A stretch of DNA of 12,868 nucleotides from Firmicutes bacterium CAG:475 (GTDB lineage: Bacteria > Bacillota > Clostridia > Christensenellales > CAG-917), in assembly GCA_000434435.1 (NCBI GenBank), contig FR895585.1, positions 13,387 to 26,254 of the forward strand. The letters are read 5' to 3'. Shown one piece after another: positions 7,369-12,868 of this stretch. A program made the position numbers and the translations under genes. The notes below the pieces were generated by a model. The model saw nothing but the letters and a program-made list of their open reading frames with translations, was not told where the DNA came from and ran no database searches. Each line of letters begins with the position of its first letter. Within the stretch, counting starts at the first letter, position 1.

Positions 7369-8547
7369 TTAAACAATCTCTATGTTTTCAACTGCTTTTT
7401 TGACGAGTGCGTCGATATCCATTGCTTTTTCCGCCTCTCTCACCTTTTCGAGTTTCGGATGAATAACGGGATTTTTCGGTAAGAAAATCGTGCAGCAATC
7501 CTCAAACGGCTCGATAGAAGTTTCATACGTGCCTATTTTGCGCGCAAGATTCATTGTCTCTTCCTTGTCAAATGCAATAAGTGGTCTGAAAACGGGAAGC
7601 TTGGCGCAATCTTCCGTCGAAGTCATGCTTTCAACGGTTTGCGATGCGACTTGTCCTAGGCTTTCACCGGTGATAAGAGCTTTGCACTCCGCTTGTTTTG
7701 CGACAATCGACGCAATACGCATCATAAATCTGCGCATGATTGTAATCATAAACTCCGCAGGACAAACCCTATGAATTTCCATTTGAATTTCGGTAAACGG
7801 CACTATATAGAGTTTTACGTCGGTTGCGTATTTTTCGACGATATTGCGAAGTTCGACAACTTTTTCCTTTGCCTTTTCGGAGGTGTACGGCGGTGAACAA
7901 AAATGTATTGCGCAAAGTTTCATGCCGCGTTTTGCCATCATATACGCCGCAACGGGTGAGTCGATTCCGCCCGAAAGCAGCATAAGTCCCTTGCTCGAGC
8001 AGCCAACCGGAAGACCGCCTGCACCTTGAATCACGTCGCTGTACACGAACGAATAACCGTTTTCGCGCATATCGACGAGGAAATCGTAATCAAAATCCTT
8101 CAAATCGACGGTAAAAGACGTGTTTGCAAGCACCACTCCGCCGAGTTTTGCGGCAATCTCGTACGATGCAAGCGGAATACGCTTGTCCGCTCTTTTTACC
8201 GTAACTCTGAATTTCGGCGCTTTAAGCAAAGTTTCTTCCTGCGTTTTGAGTGCAAGCGCTTTTATACAATCTCTCACGTCGCAAAAATCTTCGTTCGCTT
8301 TGGTTTCGACTTTGTACGCAATGGAAAACGAATAAATTCCGAAGATTTTTTTCAGTCTGTCGACAAATTCCGGTTCGTCGTCAATGTCGAAATTTTCAAT
8401 AAAATATCTGCCTTGCGAGCGTGTAAAGTCAAATTTCAATCCCGAAAGAGCTTGCTTGATATTTTTTATGAGCAAACTTTCAAAATAATCGCGATTTTTG
8501 CCTTTGAGGAATATTTCCCCGTATCTGATGATGATAACTTTTTCCAT
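7369..8547 (-). CDS. thiI: tRNA 4-thiouridine synthase ThiI, rhodanese-less form
   Basis: ThiI adenylates U8 of tRNA and replaces its oxygen with sulfur; in some bacteria it also serves thiazole formation for thiamin. The 392-aa protein has a ferredoxin-like N-terminal region (about 1-70) and a THUMP RNA-binding domain (about 70-170). The ATP-pyrophosphatase core carries the PP-loop SGGIDS (192-197). EDCC (349-352) holds the cysteine that matches the catalytic Cys344 region of the E. coli enzyme. It stops near residue 392, whereas E. coli ThiI (482 aa) continues into a rhodanese domain with Cys456. This matches the short B. subtilis form, which takes sulfur directly from the desulfurase NifZ encoded beside it. 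Here a NifS-like desulfurase lies 39 bases upstream in the same orientation. The start ATG at 8547-8545 has only a weak GGAC-type ribosome site. A terminator follows. Confidence 0.96.
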   Translation of the reverse strand: MEKVIIIRYGEIFLKGKNRDYFESLLIKNIKQALSGLKFDFTRSQGRYFIENFDIDDEPEFVDRLKKIFGIYSFSIAYKVETKANEDFCDVRDCIKALALKTQEETLLKAPKFRVTVKRADKRIPLASYEIAAKLGGVVLANTSFTVDLKDFDYDFLVDMRENGYSFVYSDVIQGAGGLPVGCSSKGLMLLSGGIDSPVAAYMMAKRGMKLCAIHFCSPPYTSEKAKEKVVELRNIVEKYATDVKLYIVPFTEIQMEIHRVCPAEFMITIMRRFMMRIASIVAKQAECKALITGESLGQVASQTVESMTSTEDCAKLPVFRPLIAFDKEETMNLARKIGTYETSIEPFEDCCTIFLPKNPVIHPKLEKVREAEKAMDIDALVKKAVENIEIV

Positions 8548-8586
8548 GTGTACGTCCGTGTTGCTTAATTTATGGTTTTCTTTTAT

Positions 8587-9732
8587 TTAAACTCTCTTGT
8601 AGTTTGTCAGTTTTTCAAGGCTTGTTTTTATCGTATTCACGACAAAATCAATATCCTCGACTTTATTTTCATACGACGTGCTGAACCTGATGATCCCGTC
8701 TTTATGCCTTTCGTCAAGTCCCAACAGACCTTTGAATCTCGATTCGCGATGTGACGAGCATGCCGAACCAATGCCGACAAGTATGCCGCAATCCTCTATA
8801 TCGTGCAACAAAACTTCCCCTCGAACGTCCTTAAACGCGACGGTTAAAATGTTCGGTGCAAAATTTTCACTAGGCGACAATACCACCAAATTTTCAATGT
8901 TTTGTGTCAATTTTGTAGCCAACTGTTCTCTAAAATCAAGTTTTTGAGAATAGTCATTTTCAAAATTGTCAAAACATATCTTCACTGCTTGTTCAAATCC
9001 CAAAATCGATGGAGCGTTTTCCGTGCCCGATCTAAATCCTTTTTCTTGTCCTCCGCCGTAAATAAGTGGTTTTATCGACACGCCTTTTTTGACAAACAAC
9101 GCACCGATTCCCTTCGGACCGTGAATTTTGTGTGCCGATATCGTGTACAAATCGACATCCAATGCGCGCAAGTTCACTTTGATTTTTCCGAAGGCTTGCA
9201 CCCCGTCCGAGTGAAAAATCGCTTTCGGTGCGCGTTTTCTTGTAAGCTTAACGAGTTTTTGTATATCGTTCACCGCTCCCGTCTCGTTGCTTACGTGCAT
9301 AATCGAAACAAGCGAAACGTTTTCGTCGAGCAATTTTTCAAATTCCTCGACGTTTACGGAACCGTCGTGATTTATCGGAGCAAATTGCACGTCGAAACCT
9401 TGCGCAGCAAGTTGATTTGCTCCGCTAATAATTGCGTCGTGTTCACCTTGTCCAACGATGATTCGACTTCCTTTTGCTTTTCTCGTGCAAAAGAGTGCGG
9501 TATTGTCCGCTTCCGTTCCGCCCGACAAAAAGTAAAGTTCGCCATCGGGGGCTTTCAGTGCGGATTTTATGCTTTCTCTTGCGTTTTTAATCTTAACGGA
9601 TAATGCGACCGACGGTTTGTAGAGTGCGGACGGATTGAAAAAATCTTCCTCACTTTCTCTTTGTATGGTTTTTGCAACTTCCGGATAAATTCTCGTCGTT
9701 GCCGCATTGTCAAGATATATCAACTTTTCCAT
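8587..9732 (-). CDS. NifS/IscS-type cysteine desulfurase, probable sulfur donor for ThiI
   Basis: This PLP enzyme (381 aa) releases alanine from cysteine and holds the sulfur as a persulfide. The sequence shows the group I opening YLDNAATT (6-13), H98 in GEHDA for PLP stacking, HSDGVQ (174-179) with D176, and the Schiff-base lysine K202 in SAHKIHGPKG. The catalytic cysteine is C325 in GSACSS on an extended loop, unlike the RxGHHC-type site of SufS. Location directly before thiI, and the resemblance to the B. subtilis NifZ-ThiI pair, point to tRNA thiolation rather than Fe-S assembly; no iscU, iscR or nifU is nearby. That assignment is an inference, and an IscS role cannot be excluded. The ATG at 9732-9730 has no clear Shine-Dalgarno sequence. 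The gene lies 42 bases after the membrane-protein gene. Confidence 0.94.
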   Translation of the reverse strand: MEKLIYLDNAATTRIYPEVAKTIQRESEEDFFNPSALYKPSVALSVKIKNARESIKSALKAPDGELYFLSGGTEADNTALFCTRKAKGSRIIVGQGEHDAIISGANQLAAQGFDVQFAPINHDGSVNVEEFEKLLDENVSLVSIMHVSNETGAVNDIQKLVKLTRKRAPKAIFHSDGVQAFGKIKVNLRALDVDLYTISAHKIHGPKGIGALFVKKGVSIKPLIYGGGQEKGFRSGTENAPSILGFEQAVKICFDNFENDYSQKLDFREQLATKLTQNIENLVVLSPSENFAPNILTVAFKDVRGEVLLHDIEDCGILVGIGSACSSHRESRFKGLLGLDERHKDGIIRFSTSYENKVEDIDFVVNTIKTSLEKLTNYKRV

Positions 9733-9743
9733 AATTCGTTTTT

Positions 9744-9758
9744 TCGGTATTCTACCGA
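9744..9758. repeat. Short inverted repeat before the cysteine desulfurase gene
   Basis: TCGGTA-TTC-TACCGA forms a 6-bp stem with a three-base loop, ending about 12 bases before the desulfurase start codon. Read on the transcribed strand it is followed by A residues, so it is not a terminator. It could be a small leader hairpin or chance. Confidence 0.3.
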
Positions 9759-9774
9759 GGTTATTTTATTCTCA

Positions 9775-10269
9775 TCAATCTTTTGATTGCTCTTTCAGCG
9801 TTTCTTTTACAAGTGCGCTCATATATTCGTCGGGCATAAAAAGCAATCTGCGAGTTTGATTGTCCGCCCTAAATACAATTTGGCACACGCCTACGTCGTA
9901 GGATTTGTTTGCGCAAAGCAAATCTCTCTTTTCGTCGTACGCACCCGTCATAATCTCAAAGCTTTTTACGTCTTTCCACAAAAGGTCGAGATAAACTCTT
10001 TGTCTGTTTACGACGTCTTTCGCGATGATACGAAGTCTTGATCTAGAAAACTCGTACGTGTACTCTTTTGCGGTTTTATTGTAGAAATGCAAAAAAACGC
10101 CGCCCGCTGCCATAAGTGCGACGAAACCGAATACGAACCACCAGCTGTAAAATGCAGACAACAGTATAAACCCGAGCGAAGCGAGTATAAGCGCGATGCC
10201 TGCCCACTGCATATACTTTGCCGCCTTTCCAACTTCCACATCGATTGATTGCACGTATTGATCGGTCAT
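9775..10269 (-). CDS. Small two-helix membrane protein of unknown function
   Basis: This 164-aa protein is not firmly recognised. Two hydrophobic helices (about 20-40 and 44-63), separated by a short YSWW turn, anchor it. They are followed by a soluble domain of about 100 residues with beta-type alternation and the conserved-looking stretches KEYTYEF (68-74), LLWKDVKSFEIM (96-107) and FMPDEYMSALV (144-154). The layout recalls clostridial proteins of the DUF6106 type, but this is from memory and unverified. The start codon directly abuts the mutS2 stop (TAAATG), with AAGGTG seven bases upstream inside mutS2, so it is almost certainly co-translated with mutS2. The tail is lysine/glutamate rich. 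Nothing in the sequence shows an enzymatic motif. Confidence 0.85.
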   Translation of the reverse strand: MTDQYVQSIDVEVGKAAKYMQWAGIALILASLGFILLSAFYSWWFVFGFVALMAAGGVFLHFYNKTAKEYTYEFSRSRLRIIAKDVVNRQRVYLDLLWKDVKSFEIMTGAYDEKRDLLCANKSYDVGVCQIVFRADNQTRRLLFMPDEYMSALVKETLKEQSKD

Positions 10270-12318
10270 TTATTTCACCTTGTAGTAGTCGTCTTTTTTG
10301 ACTTTTGTAGTAAGTTTTCCAAATGCGACCACTGCCTCTCCCCTTTGATTTATAGACGTCAGTTTTCCTTTCTTTTGCAAGGATTTCACAAAGACGTTAT
10401 CGCCGATTTTAAGCGGAGAATCGTCCTTTACGTCCTCGACAACCGCTTCTTTTTCATAGTCGGCTGTCATATTTTCAAGTTGTTTTTTCAACTTTCTTGC
10501 CTCGAACAAATCCTTGTCCTCAACCTGTGGTTTGTTGAGAATTTCTTTTATTTGTTCGAGTATGTCGTTTGCCTCTTCAACGCTGTTTTCGATAAGACGT
10601 TTGGTTTCTTTTCGTATGCTTTCGTCGAGTTTTTCGCGCTTTTCTTCGATGCGTTTCTTCTCGATTTCGGCGTCTTTGAGTGCTTTTGCGGCGTTTTCTC
10701 TATCGATTGACGCCTCGCTGACAAGCTCTGCCGCTTTCATGCGAGTTTTTTCCGCAGCGGTCAGTACGTTGTCGAATTGACGTTTTTCAACGGAAATTTT
10801 GCTCTTTGCGTTTTCGATGATTTCGTCTGAAAGTCCGAGTTTTTTTGCGATTGCAAGTGCGTTTGACGAGCCGATAGCTCCCATAACCAGCTTGTAGGTG
10901 GGACAGAACGTGTTGCTGTCAAACTCCATGGACGCAGCGACAACGCCTTTGGTTACAAGCGAAAACTCTTTGAGGTCGTTAAAGTGCGACGTAATAAAGG
11001 ACTTTGCGCCCACTCTCAAAAGATACTCCGCAATGCTCACTGCAAGTGCCGCGCCTTCACCGGGGTCTGTACCTGCGCCGAGCTCGTCGAAAAGCACCAA
11101 CGATTTGTCTGTTATGACGTCGAGTATTCCGATTGTGTTTTTAATATGCGACGAGAAGGTCGAAAGGCTTTGTTCTATGCTTTGTTCGTCGCCTATGTCG
11201 CTGTAAACACCGTCGAATATGGACAAATTCGCGCTTTTTGCCGGGATAAACAATCCGCTCATAGCCATAAGCGTAAACAATCCCACAAGTTTGAGCGTAA
11301 CGGTTTTGCCGCCCGTATTCGGACCTGTAATAAGCAACATTTTCTCGTCTTTTTTAAGTGCAAGCGACACGGGAACGACTTTCTTTTGGTCGATAAGCGG
11401 ATGTCTGCCGGCTCTTATATCGATAACGCCGTCCTCGTTGAGTTCGGGTTTGGTGGCTTTATACTCTCTTGCAAGTTGTGCTTTTGCAAACACCATATCC
11501 ATATCGACAACGGTGTTGTAGCTGTACGTTATTCCGTCCGCGCACCCTTCGATTTGATTGGAAAAATTGCGCAAAATCTTTTCGATTTCAAGTTGCTCGT
11601 TGACAAGCTCGACTTTGAGTTCGTTGTTGAGTTCTACGATTTGCATAGGCTCGACAAAAAGCGTAGATCCCGATGCGGATTGATCGTGCACAAGTCCGGG
11701 GATAGTGCCTTTGCAGTCGCTTTTTACGGGAATGACGTATCTGTCGCCCCTGACGGTGATGATGTTGTCTTGAAGATATTTCGAGTACTTAGGCGAAGTG
11801 ATGAAAAGTTGCAATTTGCTGCGCACGTTGTCGTTGAGCTTGCGTATGCGTATGCGGATTGCTCGAAGCTCGTTCGATGCGTTGTCGGCAACTTCCGTTT
11901 CGCTCAAAAAAGCGTCGAAAATCTTTTTTTCAAGAGTTTCGTTTTCAAAAAGTCCCATTGCCATATCGGCAAGCAAAGGACAATCTTTCACTTTGTCGAT
12001 GGTATATTTGAGCCGTCTTGAAACTCGCAAAGACCTTCCGACTTTCATAATATCGGGGATTGCGAGAGTTGCGCCCTTTTTGGCTTTGACGAGAATATCA
12101 CCTATATCGTCAACAGCAAACGACGGTGAAAGCGAGTATTCGAAAAGCACCCTGTCTGCTTCCGCCGTTTCGTTCAGAGCGTGCAAAGCGTCGGCGATTT
12201 TCTCGTACGGGACAAGTTCGCTTGCTTTTTTCTTTCCGCCTTGTGATTGCGCAAAAGTGGCAAGTCGATCGAGAATTTTCGGATATTCGAGCGTGGTTAA
12301 ACTCTTTTGATCAAACAT
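10270..12318 (-). CDS. mutS2: MutS2 family ATPase lacking the C-terminal Smr domain
   Basis: MutS2 is a MutS paralogue without mismatch-binding domains. It is known for suppressing homologous recombination in some bacteria and for acting on collided ribosomes in B. subtilis. This 682-aa copy has the core and clamp (about 1-320) with RYVIPVK (193-199) and SASGSTLFVEP (214-224). The ATPase has Walker A GPNTGGKT (332-339), DEQSIEQSLSTFSSH (377-391), Walker B LVLFDE (407-412) and GTDPGEGAAL (416-425). A highly charged coiled coil (about 512-625) and a KOW-like module (about 636-680) follow. It then stops with TAA. Family members usually run to about 780-790 residues and end in an Smr nuclease domain with an LDLRG-type motif; nothing like it is present here or in the abutting gene. 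The ATG at 12318-12316 has AGGG upstream. No strong promoter was found in the gap to pheT. Confidence 0.95.
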   Translation of the reverse strand: MFDQKSLTTLEYPKILDRLATFAQSQGGKKKASELVPYEKIADALHALNETAEADRVLFEYSLSPSFAVDDIGDILVKAKKGATLAIPDIMKVGRSLRVSRRLKYTIDKVKDCPLLADMAMGLFENETLEKKIFDAFLSETEVADNASNELRAIRIRIRKLNDNVRSKLQLFITSPKYSKYLQDNIITVRGDRYVIPVKSDCKGTIPGLVHDQSASGSTLFVEPMQIVELNNELKVELVNEQLEIEKILRNFSNQIEGCADGITYSYNTVVDMDMVFAKAQLAREYKATKPELNEDGVIDIRAGRHPLIDQKKVVPVSLALKKDEKMLLITGPNTGGKTVTLKLVGLFTLMAMSGLFIPAKSANLSIFDGVYSDIGDEQSIEQSLSTFSSHIKNTIGILDVITDKSLVLFDELGAGTDPGEGAALAVSIAEYLLRVGAKSFITSHFNDLKEFSLVTKGVVAASMEFDSNTFCPTYKLVMGAIGSSNALAIAKKLGLSDEIIENAKSKISVEKRQFDNVLTAAEKTRMKAAELVSEASIDRENAAKALKDAEIEKKRIEEKREKLDESIRKETKRLIENSVEEANDILEQIKEILNKPQVEDKDLFEARKLKKQLENMTADYEKEAVVEDVKDDSPLKIGDNVFVKSLQKKGKLTSINQRGEAVVAFGKLTTKVKKDDYYKVK

Positions 12319-12350
12319 CTTTCCCTTTTATCGTCAAAATCGAAAACGCC

Positions 12351-12370
12351 GTTGAAATGTTTTTTTCAAC
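12351..12370. repeat. AT-rich 7-bp inverted repeat upstream of mutS2
   Basis: GTTGAAA (12351-12357) and TTTCAAC (12364-12370) can pair around a six-base loop, about 32 bases before the mutS2 start. The stem is weak and lacks a U-tract on the minus strand, so it is more plausibly a leader structure or chance than a terminator. Confidence 0.3.
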
Positions 12371-12398
12371 CAATCTATCGATTTTCCGATGTTTTTTT

Positions 12399-12431
12399 GC
12401 TATAAGGCAAACTCACCGTTTGCCTTATAGC
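12399..12431. repeat. Perfect 14-bp inverted repeat between pheT and mutS2
   Basis: GCTATAAGGCAAAC (12399-12412) and its exact complement (12418-12431) flank a five-base loop TCACC. The arm begins eight bases after the pheT stop codon. On the minus strand the hairpin is followed by seven A residues rather than U, and on the plus strand the bases after it are GTGATG. It therefore does not fit a canonical intrinsic terminator in either direction. It may be a 3'-end stabilising hairpin, an operator or a dispersed palindrome. The remainder of the 121-base gap holds only the mutS2 ribosome site and a weaker repeat. Confidence 0.8.
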
Positions 12432-12439
12432 GTGATGAT

Positions 12440-12868
12440 TTATCTTATTTTTGCTCCGACTTTGCGTTTGAGCGCAGACAAAATCTTTGCCATTTCGGTT
12501 GCGATTTCGTCGTCGGTAAGCGTGCGTTCGAGCGATGAGAAGGTAAAGTTCATTGCAACGCTCTTCTTGTTTTTGCCGATTTGTTCGCTCTTGTATTCGT
12601 CAAACACTTTTACGTCTTTGAGGTATTTGATTTTTGCGCCCTTAACCGCGTCTACGATATCTTGCGCAAGAGTGTCGTCCGCTACGACGACCGCAAGGTC
12701 TCTGTCGATATTCGGGAATTTTCCGAACGCTTCGCACTTGCTCTTTTCAAGGCAATTCTTGTTGAAGATTGCGTCGATTGAGATTTCCGCAACGTAAATG
12801 CGAGTGTTGTCGATGCCGTAATTCTTTTGAACGTCGGGATGCACTTCGCCGAGAAAGCCGACGCTCTT
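12440..12868 (-). CDS. pheT: Phenylalanyl-tRNA synthetase beta subunit, C-terminal part (cut by window edge)
   Basis: The last 142 residues of PheT, the beta subunit of the alpha2-beta2 enzyme that charges tRNA-Phe, are visible; the whole protein is usually near 790-800 residues. The start of the fragment (SVGFLGEVHPDV, residues 3-14) belongs to the end of the catalytic-like module. From FPNIDRDLAVVV (51-62) to the stop it is the FDX-ACB anticodon-binding domain, including the conserved FP...RD motif and an SSLERTLTDDEI stretch (111-122). The true start lies outside the window. pheS would be expected further upstream. A strong hairpin follows the stop, then mutS2 in the same orientation. Confidence 0.96.
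   Translation of the reverse strand, partial: KSVGFLGEVHPDVQKNYGIDNTRIYVAEISIDAIFNKNCLEKSKCEAFGKFPNIDRDLAVVVADDTLAQDIVDAVKGAKIKYLKDVKVFDEYKSEQIGKNKKSVAMNFTFSSLERTLTDDEIATEMAKILSALKRKVGAKIR

Noticed and set aside
10984..12021. A 345-codon plus-strand open frame
   Set aside because: It is fully antisense to mutS2, whose conserved motifs run through the same stretch on the minus strand; the composition is that of a mirror frame.
12319..12398. A separate promoter for mutS2
   Set aside because: No -35/-10 pair with acceptable spacing and matches was found on the minus strand; read-through from pheT remains as likely.
1..12868. A defence system, prophage, transposon or CRISPR locus
   Set aside because: No transposase, integrase, nuclease-toxin pair, direct-repeat array or tRNA-associated attachment site was seen; all genes are conserved housekeeping families apart from one small membrane protein.

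Overview
The window looks like chromosomal housekeeping DNA from a low-to-moderate GC member of the Bacillota, most probably an uncultured gut-type Clostridia. This placement is an inference from three things: the miaB-mutS-mutL gene order, a MutS2 gene next to pheT, and a ThiI without a rhodanese domain paired with a NifS-like cysteine desulfurase. No mobile element, CRISPR array, tRNA or rRNA was seen. Genes are densely packed and all but one lie on the minus strand.

Right to left along the minus strand, the window opens with the 3' end of pheT (12440-12868). A 121-base gap with a striking perfect hairpin follows. Next comes a tight four-gene group: mutS2 (10270-12318), a small two-helix membrane protein (9775-10269), a NifS/IscS-type cysteine desulfurase (8587-9732) and thiI (7369-8547). 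A bidirectional terminator at about 7318-7343 separates thiI from the convergent gene. That gene, the only one on the plus strand, is a class A penicillin-binding protein (4951-7230).

Upstream of the PBP gene, a 141-base divergent region carries candidate overlapping promoters. It also holds a 35-base perfectly alternating pyrimidine-purine tract. On its other side the minus-strand operon miaB (3448-4809), mutS (830-3451) and the 5' part of mutL (1-784, cut by the window edge) begins.

Functionally, MutS recognises mismatches and MutL is its ATP-dependent partner. MiaB methylthiolates tRNA position 37. The desulfurase probably supplies persulfide sulfur to ThiI for 4-thiouridine in tRNA. The PBP polymerises and crosslinks peptidoglycan. 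MutS2 is a MutS paralogue linked to recombination control and to rescue of collided ribosomes, but here it ends after its KOW-like region and has no Smr nuclease domain.

I found no convincing new multi-gene system. The items most worth a second look are the Smr-less MutS2 and its abutting membrane-protein gene, the 35-base alternating tract between the divergent promoters, and the perfect 14-bp inverted repeat between pheT and mutS2, which lacks the U-tract of a normal terminator.
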